Part shown: positions 12,084-23,100 of the stretch, one piece after another
Position numbering within the stretch: position 1 is the stretch's first letter
How the letters are laid out: every line of letters begins with the position of its first letter
Origin: Apoderus coryli
Taxonomy: Eukaryota > Arthropoda > Insecta > Coleoptera > Attelabidae
DNA: 64,000 nt
Assembly: GCA_911728435.2 (NCBI GenBank)
Contig: OU452201.1
Span: 12,896,001 to 12,960,000, forward strand
Direction: 5' to 3'
Made by a program: the position numbers and the translations under genes
Notes under the pieces: model-generated
What the model was told of the DNA's origin: nothing
The model's input: only the letters and a program-made list of their open reading frames with translations
Database searches by the model: none

Positions 12084-14036
12084 GAAATATGTACGGACTG
12101 AAAGAGATTTCCACTATATGTTACGTATATAATATTTACGTATATTAATATTTACACACATCACCTCCAATAGAAAAATGTACATGTTACAGTGGATAAA
12201 CGTAAATTGCATACGGTCACTTTAGCAGTCGGATACAGTTATAGTACAGTTCAGGAAAAATGGTTTTGACTAAGTTGTACTTCGATAATGCCCATCATAA
12301 AACCCGAGAATCCTACCATAAATGTAAAAGGACCGGATTGTATATTTATTATAATTTCTGGAAGTAGGTAATTTTGTCCCTCGGCCAGGTATTATTTTAG
12401 TCTTTGTATTTCATTGTTCACTTGTGTTACGGCTTGCAATAATATAATTCAATTTATTAAGTTCGACCGTGTAGCACATTTGCATCTTTTACTTGGTGAT
12501 TTTCTACACAATGGGATTAAAACAGGTAGTTTATTGCAGTTGATAAGCCAATACCATTTTTCGTGAACTTCACTATAACGTTTGGATATGTAACCAACAC
12601 GGCCGTAAATGACAAACAAAAACTGCAACTTTTTCATGATTTAACCGATGGTATACGTCTTTAAAATGTAATTTAAAAAATAAATTAAATTTATCCTTCA
12701 ATTGCCTTTAGTGAAATAAATAAAAAACGCGAAGTTTGCCTAAAACTCGACCTTATGCGTTTTGCAGATTATCGAAATTACCTATAAATTAATAAATCCT
12801 ATCTTTTTCAGTTCGCACATTTTCGATTTTTCCGCCTACCACGTAGTCCAAAGTTTTTAATATAAAAAAAAGCAAACCAAAACTGAAAAGGGAATATAGT
12901 ACATGTAATAGAGCAAGCCGTGTATTTAGCGTTAAGAAAGTACTCGCAAGGGAGGGAAGAAGATAATTAAGGGACTTTAATGGACACTGTGCATGAGGAA
13001 AATAGGTAAGAAAAAGACGACTTAAGACTAATTTAAAGCAGGGATTATTTAGGAAACTCGCTCCAGTATATATATTTTGTAATCGCTCTGGGATATTTAC
13101 AGTAGCGTAGGAAAATATAGCTCAAGATAAATAATATTTTAAAAGAATTGTGTTATGATACGAACCTAGGTTATTAATTTGCATATACATAAGAGTTCTG
13201 TGTTATCTTTTAAATTAATGCAAATGAAAATATTTTTTTTATTTTTATGATAATGCCTATAGGTATATATGAATGTATGTTTTTAGTTGAACTTTTTCAG
13301 TTTTTGTGACCTCACCACACCAGTAATGTAACTTTTTTCACCACACTAACGGAGGGTTAAAGGTGAAAAAGTATAGTCTCCTATGATAGTAAAATATCGC
13401 AAATCTAATTCTTACTACGAATAGAAACATACACACAACACTGTCTCGTATTTCTTCAAGCAATATTCTCTGAGATGAAAAGATATCATATTCACAGAAA
13501 AAAAAAATTCTTTTAAAGAAAGATTAATTAGTTAAATTAATTGAGTAAATTAATGAATGATAAGACCCTTTGGAGTAAAATAAATTGTATGAAAAATATG
13601 TTTCACCACTTCACCCAGACCCACAACCATATTTCTCAATAGATTTAAATTTTGAATAACAACAGATTAAAAATTATAATTTTTTACATCCAGTATTTAG
13701 AAACTATATTTTTTAAATAATAATTGTCATCCAGACAATTTTAAACATTTTTTACTTCAGCCACTTGTAAAACAAAAGCACAGCCTTTGACAAGTGGAAT
13801 CTGCTGATTGAGTTTGATCCTTAAAACTGAATCAGGTATACCGGAAGTCATAGCTATAATGCCAAATTTATTTAATTAAAGTAGAACTTTTTGATGAACC
13901 CTTTTATCTGAAATTTTAAATGTCTGATATAATTATTATCCAAAACGTTTAATGAACCAGCCCTGTATACACTATAATAGTACATTAATTTGATTTTCGT
14001 TAATACACATTAATCTTTGCGCATGATTTTATTATA
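12084..14036. other. Intergenic DNA, nothing recognised
   Basis: AT-rich, with short ORFs only. Confidence 0.4.
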
Positions 14037-14964
14037 CAAGGTGTTTCTAAAATAGGTCAAAATTTCTGAGCGAATTGGAGACGTCTAATCATGAAAAAAC
14101 CCTAAATTGTAATTTTTCGAAAAGTCCTTATTTACCCAAAGAAACAGGCTGTTAAAGATGACTGCCTAAGGACGATTTTTTTGAAATATTTTCAAAACGA
14201 GTAAAGATGAGTATTAATGAAATGTAGCATATTTATTCACCTAGTTAAATGTCGTAAACTGACATGAAATTGAATAAAAAAGGATGACCATAGGCGGATA
14301 AACGGGGGGACCCTTGCCTTCATTAAAACCTAACTTTTTTTTCTTGTGACTTTTATTCCATTTGTGTCAAAAATGTGATTAAATAAAAATTTTCGAGAAA
14401 TTCGAGTTTGAAACTTTTAGGACAAAACTGGTCCTTAGTAAACAGCATTAATAAAATTTTGGAAAACTTTTCGTTAGCAAACTGTATTTCAATATCAAAA
14501 TAAACTGCTGTGTACTAAGGACCAGTTTTGTCCTAAAATTTTCCAACTCGAATTTCTCGAAAACCTCGAAGTTTTTCGAGAAAAAACAAGTATGCCTTTT
14601 TTATGTAGAAAACTTTGTTTTATCACATTTTTGACACAAATGAAATAAACGTCACAAGAAAAAAAAGTTAGGTTATAATTAAGGCAAGAATCCCCCCCGT
14701 TTACCCGCCTATGGTCATCCTTTTTTATTCAATTTCATGTCAGTTTACGACATTTAACTAGGTGAATAAATATGCTACATTTGATTAATTCATCTTTACT
14801 CGTTTCGAAAATATTTCAAAAAAATCGTCCTCAGGTAGTCATCTTTAACACCCTGTATCTTTGTAAATATGGTCTTTTAAAAAAATTACAATTTAGGTTT
14901 TGTTCATGATTAGACCTCCCCAATTCGCTCACAAATTTTAACCACCTATTTTAGAAACACCTTG
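14037..14964. mobile_element. Foldback MITE, mariner-type ends
   Basis: Two arms of roughly 400 bp are near-perfect inverted copies. They start CAAGGTGTTTCTAAAATAGG at 14,037 and end with its complement at 14,964. A TA dinucleotide flanks each end (14,035-14,036 and 14,965-14,966), as for Tc1/mariner-type insertions. No ORF is present. Small differences between the arms, and a single G-C change near 14,167/14,835, show it is not a recent palindrome. Confidence 0.8.
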
Positions 14965-14966
14965 TA

Positions 14967-15748
14967 TTACCTAACCGACAAAAAAACACTGCTGCCACAT
15001 ATAGGTATGACATAATTACCTTATAATATAATAACTCCCATCTCGCAGAGCCATCTAGGGGAAGTTAACTGAACTCTTCCTTGTCTAACATCTCACATAA
15101 TTATGATTATTTTATGTGGAAATAATACCTACATATAACGCCATCCGAAATATCCAGGATAAATATTATTGTATTGTATGCATCTTTTAATCATTTTGAT
15201 TTTCCACTTACGCTGTTTGGTGTAGTATATATAACATGTATACAGGGTGTCCATTTAACACTACGGTCACTTATGATTCAATAAAAATCTTCCTTGACTT
15301 AGAAAATAATAAAAAAAATGCAAATGCCACAGGACGTTTTCCGATAATAAAAAAAAAGAATAATATTATACTTAGAACGTTCTTTAAAAGATCCTACCTT
15401 ATATTCACTACGTTTCGTAATCATCCAGTCTTTATATCCTCATACACCTATTGCACAATGCACAATTCAAAGTTAGGTCACTACTACCGCACAAATCAGT
15501 TGCATCAACCCGCATACATTAACAACGATTATATCAAAAGGAAATTTTACACCATTCAGTAAAAGAATGTAAGTAAATTGTAAATTAATCCTTATAAATC
15601 TCAATTATAAATTATAACGAATTAAAAAGTAAATAGTCCAAAAATAGTATTTAAAAATGCACACCGTTCGTCCTTGACAAAGGTTAGAGGTTAGATAGTT
15701 CTGTTGCGGCGCACACAGAAGGTAGGGAAATTTTAAATATATTTTAAA
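14967..15748. other. Intergenic DNA with one orphan transposon end
   Basis: A single TACAGGGTGTCC motif at about 15,240 resembles the outer end of the mariner-type MITEs in this window, but no partner end was found. Confidence 0.4.
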
Positions 15749-16252
15749 TAAAGGCGGGTTTAGCCAACTAATAATGGATAGTGCGTAATGGATAAAGAAA
15801 AATGCTTAATACATAGTGCATAATCGATAATGCACAACAAAATATAGGTGTGAATACAACTCATAACTTTTATGCATAAAGCGAAAAGTGACAATTGACT
15901 AGACAGCAGGTTAACCTATTACCATTGTCTTTAAAGAAAATGCTATTACTTTGTGTTGGACTTATTTTTGTTTTGATAGCTTTCAAATTAAAAATTCTGT
16001 TAATTATCACATTTTCAATTATTATTTAGTTTATTTCGTAAATTGAGGTTATGTAAGGCATGCGGCGCATGCGTATTGATATTTTTGCATAATTTAGTGC
16101 ATAAAGTTGAAAGTTCCCAACCTTATGCATTATGCATTATCAACGAAAATTCGTTGTATAAACAGGTACATGTAAGTGTCATGTTTTAAAAATTATCCAT
16201 TATGCACTAAAATTATGCATTATGCATTATTAGTTGGCTAAACCCGCCTTAA
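15749..16252. mobile_element. Harbinger-type MITE
   Basis: Terminal inverted repeats of about 26 bp start AGGCGGGTTTAGCCAACTAA at 15,752 and end at 16,249. TAA duplications lie at 15,749-15,751 and 16,250-16,252. The outermost GGCGGGTTTA matches the ends of the Harbinger copy at 8,557. The interior is rich in GCATAATG/CATTATGC palindromes and has no ORF. It is probably mobilised by a related Harbinger transposase (inference). Confidence 0.8.
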
Positions 16253-16840
16253 TACTTACTAAAAATAAATTCGCAACAGACTCTCCTGGTGCCTTCGTTA
16301 GAATTTAAAGGGAGGTTTTTATATTTAGGCAATGAAGAATTGGAGTGACAACACAACATAAAAAAGGCGTTGAATGAACCATAACGGTTGTATTTTTTGG
16401 ATTACACAGAATGTTCCAAACAAGTATGGCGCATACCTAATTGTTGATTTTTTTAATGTAATAACCTACGTATTTTTATTGAAAATAGTGTCATAAAATG
16501 TTTGTTTTAAAATGCGACGTTGCCATTAGTTGAATTATTAATGATTTTTTGACGAAATCTGTATTTTACTTAAATTTCCATGCCGTCGTCATTTTTCCCT
16601 TAATTTAACTGAAATTTTATAAAACGCCTGGGATCATTTTATCTTTCTTATACCGGGTGTATTTAAATATTAATATTTACCCATTAGCCTGTCTGGATAG
16701 AGTGTTCCTTCAAAATTATACTTACCAACATGCAATCATGCAATTGCACAACTACAAATTTTTTTACGTTAAATTAAAATCAGAAAACGTGTTGAGACTA
16801 GGTGACCATAACTCACAATCAATTAGGTAAATAGGTGTCA
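16253..16840. other. Intergenic DNA, nothing recognised
   Basis: No supported feature. Confidence 0.4.
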
Positions 16841-18083
16841 GACTTGACGTTTTTTTTTTTTTTTTGAAAGGGTCCGTACGATTTAAGTCCCCGGTTTCAC
16901 TGCAGCCTCATGGGCTTATTGTGAAAAAATCCCCGTATATTATGCCACCCAATCCAGCAGCCCTGTACCCTCCACTAACTTGTGGAGTTCAGTTATGTGT
17001 TGGGTGTCAATATCTGCTGGCGCAATCAGCGAATGCCCAAAAATAGCGTGTCGTCTTCGTTGTAGAACTACACACTCACATATTACATGGTAAGCTGTTT
17101 CAACTGCCCCATTACACAATCTGCATTGCAGGTCCCCATTGTACAGCCCCATCTTATTTAGGTGGTCTCTCAGAGCGCAATGCCCAGTAAGGAGTCCCAT
17201 AGTTATTCGCATCTGACTCCTGCTTAATGATAGCAGTTTTTCAGTGCGTTTTGTTGCGGCACCAGGTATAAACCTCTTCCCATGCTCCTGCTTGGGAATA
17301 TGTTCCCAATATCTCTGGTGCTCGCTTTTGGCCCAGCACTTGAGGAGTTCCCTCGCCGTTCTTTTAGACAAGCCCAGCGCAGGTTCCGTGCCAGTATATA
17401 TGGTTTCAGAGGCTTGTCTAGACAACCAATGCGCTCTCTCGTTGCCTTCTATTGCCGAGTGCCCCGGGACCCACACTAGATTAACCCTATTGTGGTCTGC
17501 CAAGGCCCTAAGTTCTGTTTGGCATTCCCATACCAGTTTGGTTGTAACCTTGGGGCTTCTCAGAGCCCTTAGGGCCGCCTGGATATCTGAACATATATTG
17601 ATTCGCTTGTTTGTATAAGCCCTCATTCTGTTTAGTTTTGCACATTGCAGAATTGCAAACACTTCTGCTTGAAATACGAGTGAGAATCTTAGATTCGTGT
17701 TCCTTGTCTCACTGTATATTCCTGCACCACTTCCACTTTCGGTTTTTGACCCGTCTGTAAACCAGATTATCCCTCTCAGTGTCCGTATGCAGTCTTTATC
17801 AAGAACTTCAAGGTCCACAATATGCACTTCGAAGTTTATGTCAAATTCAAATTTTGGTATGATGTATGATGGTCCATGGGCATGTCTATGATGCCATCCC
17901 CAATACATACCCCAATTTTGGTATGTCCCCGATAAGTGGGTACAGTTCCTACCAACCCTCGCAGTCTAATGAATGCCGCCCCCGCCTCCAACCTTACCAT
18001 TCAGCAATACTTCCATTGCGGCTGTCGGAGTAGTTCTAAAAGCGCCCCTCATTGCTAAGCAGGCAAGCCTCGACTTGACGTTT
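16841..18083 (-). mobile_element. 5'-truncated LINE with RNase H domain, target-site duplication intact
   Basis: The element lies on the minus strand. Its 3' poly(A) is the T-run at 16,851-16,865. Direct repeats GACTTGACGTTT at 16,841-16,852 and 18,072-18,083 form a 12 bp target-site duplication. Only the last 1.2 kb of the element is present; the endonuclease and reverse transcriptase are lost, as expected from incomplete target-primed reverse transcription. The well-kept duplication and long poly(A) indicate a fairly young insertion. Confidence 0.85.
16940..17908 (-). pseudogene. LINE ORF2 C-terminal fragment: RNase H plus zinc-knuckle-like end
   Basis: A 322-codon reading frame encodes the RNase H domain of a non-LTR retrotransposon of the RNase H-bearing group (I/LOA/R1-like). 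RNase H motifs visible are WFTDGSKTESGSGAGIY (first Asp), FQAEVFAIL (Glu), NICSDIQAALRAL (second Asp) and VWVPGHSAIEGNERAHWLSR (final His and acidic site; E stands where D is common). After it comes a Cys/His cluster, CRLCNGAVETAYHVICEC. Upstream, up to about 18,070, the same protein continues in other frames (LACLAMRGAFRTTPTAAMEV), so a frameshift precedes this segment. Only the extreme C-terminus of the original polyprotein remains. Confidence 0.8.
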
Positions 18084-18129
18084 ACTACGTAACCATTAAG
18101 TTATAGAAACAATAGTTCTGGATAAACCA

Positions 18130-18650
18130 GCTGCTGATGAAGCTGAATTTCGAAAACGCATTTTTTTTTTTTAATTTTAAAATGGTTTTTGTGAATAGGC
18201 ATAATTTTCATTTTTATAACACGAGAAAAGTGTATATTAATAGTAATCAACACAAATCGAATATCAATGTTTGGGGCGGAATACTCATTGATTCTGTGAC
18301 TGGTCCTCATTTATTTTGTTTCTTTTTTATTCGTGTAACCGGAGAAATTTTATTAAATTTCTTATGGGCGATTTTCCGCGCTTAACTGAACATCTTACCG
18401 ACTTTGTTAGGTAGCAGATGTGGCTTCAGATGGTGCACCACTTCATTTCAGCGTTAAAGTTTGGGCACATCTCCGAACAATTTGCAGAAAGGTGGATCGG
18501 AATGCGAGATTTTTTATTGATTTATAGTAACTGGTATTTGTTTTACTTTATTAAAATTTCTACTTCTAGGTCCCAGTGTATGGCCACCCAGATCGCTGGA
18601 CTTGTTTGTTTTTCTTCAAAAATTAGTAGTTTCTTACGTCTATTACTTTT
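18130..18650 (+). pseudogene. Tc1/mariner-like DDE transposase relic
   Basis: Three overlapping plus-strand frames spell consecutive pieces of an arthropod Tc1/mariner-like transposase: DEAEFRK, NRHNFHFY, INVWGGILIDSVTGPHLF, then VTGEILLNFLWAIF, then an ASDGAPLHFS-type segment and ERWIGMRD. These match the family's order DEA-NRHN-VWAGI-GPYF-LTG-LNFL-DGAPPHFS-NRWIG. Frameshifts and stops make it non-functional. It begins about 45 bp beyond the LINE's target-site duplication. Confidence 0.7.
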
Positions 18651-18659
18651 TATATGGAA

Positions 18660-20183
18660 TGAAAATGTTAGGTTAGGTTGGTGGTAAGATTTTGAGAAAA
18701 TTTTACATCTTAACCAAAAGGAGCATTTTTTGTGGCAACGACATAGTAAAAAAGTTAACATCTTCTAGCGCCTTTGTAGAACTAGCGTTGCGATATATTT
18801 CATAATGTCATATCTAAATTAATTTCATAGATGTTAGTATTTCCAACCACTTCTTTCTGAGAAATCGTTCGCAATAATTCCATAACCTATGTGTATAATT
18901 TGGACCCATGTTAGACCAAATATTATGATGTAAGCTTGGCTTAATTTTAAGCCAACACACATATTATCAGACAAACTGACACAATCTAAATTGGTAGAAA
19001 TTTATACCACGTGTCGTTTAAAACTGTTGTTCAGATGACACCTATAGAAACAAATAGCAAATATTAAGTATATAGGTATACATATACCCGCTAATGCCTC
19101 TTACGTTTTTTTTTTAAATTCGTATTTTATTTTTCTTTTCATTACTCTGATATCTCCATTAAAAACTAAATTCGCAAGTTTCATAATTAAAAATAAAAGC
19201 CGTATCCCTACAGGTTTATCGTAAATTGTCAAGGAAATTACCTTCTATAATTTCATTTCAAATTATTTTAACTTGTTATAGGTAACTTTAATGAACTGCG
19301 AAGTTGTTAAGAAAAAATAGGATATAAGTTAAATTATATTTTAGATAAAAAGAATTGTTTGATAAATAGGTTTGGAACTTCTGTGTTTTGTTCAATCGCT
19401 CTTTGGTCCTTCTTCAGAGTTGCGGTGAGATCCGTCCTTCTTTGCATTTGGACATTTTTGGTCTTTGAACCATTGGGTTTGTTTTTGGAATTGTGTTCAA
19501 ACAGCTTTAAGCGTCACCGCGATCATGGCCAGAAACGTTCGTGATAATAAAACTAAACCATTATCTAACTGTAAATGTATATATTTACTACTACTGATGG
19601 CTACGGATATATAATCCTGTAAGAGTGTAATTACAGTTTTATTTTAGAAAGTTTGTGAATGAGATACTAGGTAAATTTGACTAGATAAACCAAATTTGAA
19701 TTTGTAAAAACACCACCTTTATCACCGTTCTCATTATTATTGCAATTTCAACTAGTAGTGTCTGAAAAAACGGTCATCTATTCATGTAAGTTGCAAAAGT
19801 AACTCCATTTTTGTAACTTAACTGGCCGTGTTTGTCTGGGAAACAAGCGTATTGAATGAATATGCAGTTTGGATGAACTAAAATTTGAAAATGTATGTAA
19901 TACAGGCTGTCCATCAAGGAGCAATCCATATAAATAGGGGAAAGTTTAATTCAGAAAGCTATGAAAATTTAGGGGTATACAAAAGTCGATTCAGCGACCG
20001 CCAACAGAAATTAGCACTTCAGGGAATTGGATTAAGAATTTGAAATACACCTTACTGTCTTAAAAAAAAAAATTAGCGGTGTGGCTTCTAACGACCTTAG
20101 TATACCTGAAAATTTTCATAGTTTTAAAATTATTTTTTCCAATATCTAGCGTACTTTTGATTTTTGAAAACAATGGCACTTAC
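18660..20183. other. Region downstream of the odorant receptor
   Basis: Expected to hold the receptor's last exon and 3' UTR on the minus strand. I could not find a convincing last exon with the usual SYSYF-like ending. A TACAGGCTGTCC motif at about 19,902 looks like one end of a mariner-type MITE without a partner. Confidence 0.4.
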
Positions 20184-23100
20184 AGATACGTAAAACGAAA
20201 AATTTAAAGAAGACCATCCACAAAAACTAAAGTAAAATGGCTTCTGTAGACGCATAATCAAAATCATAAGATTGGTTTTCATACGTGGTGAATAATTAAT
20301 CCAGTCCAATTGATTCACCTTCTTGAGAATGTTTTCAAACTACAATAAAGTAAAACGATAATCTAAACAGTGTTACTCAGGGAACTTGCTACGTACGTAA
20401 AAAGCTAAGCTAAGTGAGACTTGACCTGTCCGGTATATTTGATATCTCTACTTGTTGTCATTAGATAGATGCTTGCGGTTTTGGTGAACCTATCCTCCTT
20501 TTTTGGGAAACCTACGATGTCCTATCACATTTTGGGCATCACTTTTACTTTTCGAGATATCTTTCTGGATTTCTAGGAACAAATTTGTCAAACGTTTGTA
20601 TATCATTTAAAAGGAAGCAATTAGACGAGGTACATACAAAATTGAAAAGCGTTCTATTCCAAAAAACAGTTGGGTTGATAATTTACATAAAACATCGATC
20701 TAACACCATTTATACCTTTCCGATATCTTTTATAGGTTCTGAAATAAGCAGTCCGAATAGTGTTGTTAAATTCAAAACTGAAAGTGGCACCCAAAATGTA
20801 ATTCAGACATTGTAACAATAGGACAGGTTGGCGAAACCACGCTAACATCGAATTCTGTACTTTCAGAAGGTTCATTAAGCTACAGATTTCATAAAGAACA
20901 AAGAATTTAGTCAATAGAACTCCAAATTGGAGTTTAGTTATGTGCAAAAAGCCATTAGCTAAATTTTAAAAACTAAGAGCATATTTTTTAATTATTTTAA
21001 ATTAATGACACGAAATTCGCATGTAAGAGAGTGTTTGTATTTATTAGGTCAAATGCTCCCTTCGTGTCGTAATAGTCGTACTGTTGTCATAACTATTAAT
21101 ATCTACAATATATATTAGTTCACTTCACTACATTATCTTAAGGAAAAAATTCAAAATGTCATTTTTTCGACTAAATTAAATTTCGTGCACCTAAATTTGA
21201 GCAACTTCGCCAAGATTAAACCATCCCTCTAACTCTAACCATTTACGAGGTTCCAATGCTGATTTCCTAATTCCCTGTATGTGTATTTAGTAAGAAATTT
21301 GTATTTTTGTATATAAGAAAAAAGTGTATTTTTTTATTTTTTGGGCTAATGTACGGCCGATGAAATAATTGAGCTAAAACCAATCAAGCGAACTATGGAT
21401 ATTTTAATAAGAAATATTAAATTAATCAACATTTTACCTCAGAATTCAGCAACTCACTGATGGCACAAGGCATAAAGATTACTCCTAAAACAACTATTAG
21501 AAGCGATGCATCTACTAGAGACTCAATCTACAAAAAAAAATTGAACTTTAAAAATTATATTTATTTCAGGTTCATATAACTCTTACATCTTCATTTATGT
21601 AAAATACCATACTAAAAACTATCATATTTCCAATAACAATTTTCATGATTGATGTAAAAGGCATAGTGTGTTTGTCTATATATTCAACGACACTGAAATA
21701 GAAATTTTAGAAATTTATTTGTATCAATAAGATCAATGAGAACAAAACCTAAATTTGATTTACAAAAAAAAAAAAAGGTTATAAGTAGGTAATTTGAAAT
21801 AATTCCTTAAAATTTTTCTCCAAGTTGTGGATAAAATTATGACTTCAAAAATTATCAATAGATTTGGGTCTTCTTTTTTAAGGTTTATTTAAAATTAACA
21901 CTGATGTGCATTGTCAAAAAAAAAATAAAAAAAATGGTTTAAAGACCCCCAAAAACGGTTGATTATATTATATGTTAGATATGATTTTAATAAAACACTA
22001 ATAATGATTATATTTGTTTCTTTGTATAAACTTTCAAAACATCTTTCACTTTCAAACTGAAAATTGCGAGTTTCGCACGATATATTCAAACAGTAGCGAC
22101 TTTCGCTGTCAACTTTGCGACTTTCCCAACACATTTTCAAAACTTAGCGACTTTCGCTTGCAACTTTGCGACTTTCGCAACACAACTTCAAAACTTAGCG
22201 ACTTTCGCAATACAACTTCAAAACTTAGTGACTTTCGCTTTCAATTTGCAACTTTCGCAATACAACTTCAAAACTTAGCGACTTTAGAATTCAATTTGCA
22301 ACTTTCGCAACACAACTCGGACTCCTCTCGTCAGATTAGAAAACGGACTCGCCTGACTGACTCGTCTGATGCGGTTTTGCCTAACTCTGACTCGTTTGAT
22401 TCGGACTCGCCTAACTAGGACTCACTTGACTCGGACTCGTCCGAATCGAACTTGGACTTGTCTGATTCGGACGCTCCTAACTAGGATTCGCCTGACTAGT
22501 ACTCGCCTGATTCATATTCGCCTGGCTCGGACTCTTCTCAATCGAACTCAGACACTTCTGAATCTGTCTCGCCTGACTCTGGCTCGTCTGCCTTGGACGC
22601 GTCTGATTAGGACTCGCCTGACGCTGACTCGCCTGACTCTGACTCGTCTAATTAGAAATCGGCCTCGCTTGACTCTGACTCGTCTGATGCGGGCACGCCT
22701 AACTCTGATTCGCCTGACTAGGACTCGTCTGATTCGGCCTCGCCTAACCAGAACTCGCCTAACTCTGACTCGTTTGAATAGGACTCGTCTGATTAGAAAT
22801 CGGCCTCGCCTGACTCTGACTCGTCTGATGCGGGCTCGCCTAACTCTGATTCGCTTGGTTAGGACTCGCCTGACTCGTACTCGTCTGAATCGAACTTGTA
22901 CTCCTCTGATTCGGACTCGCCTAACTAAAACTCGCATTTTCAAAACTTAGCGACTTTCGCTTGCAACTTTGCGACTTTCACAACACATCTTCATAACTTA
23001 GCGACTTTCGCTTTCAATTTGCGACTTTCGCAAGACATTTTCAAAACTTAGCGACTGTCGCTTGCGACTTTGCGACTTTTGCAACACAACTTCAAAACTT

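Noticed and set aside
14800..14850. CTGAGGA...CGAAAC on the minus strand in the foldback MITE
   Set aside because: No stable stem II, and the left arm has CTAAGGA and CAAAAC at the same places, so no ribozyme is conserved.
18133..18170. Hammerhead-like string CTGATGA...CGAAAAC
   Set aside because: The bases after CTGATGA do not form stem II, and the stretch is part of a transposase reading frame (DEAEFRK).
20654..20947. 97-codon minus-strand ORF inside the odorant receptor locus
   Set aside because: It lies between receptor exons 6 and 7, does not match receptor motifs, and exon 6 joins exon 7 in frame without it.
22369..22950. 193- and 131-codon Arg-rich ORFs on both strands
   Set aside because: They are produced by the 15 bp tandem repeat, whose period is a multiple of three; there is no domain and both strands are open.
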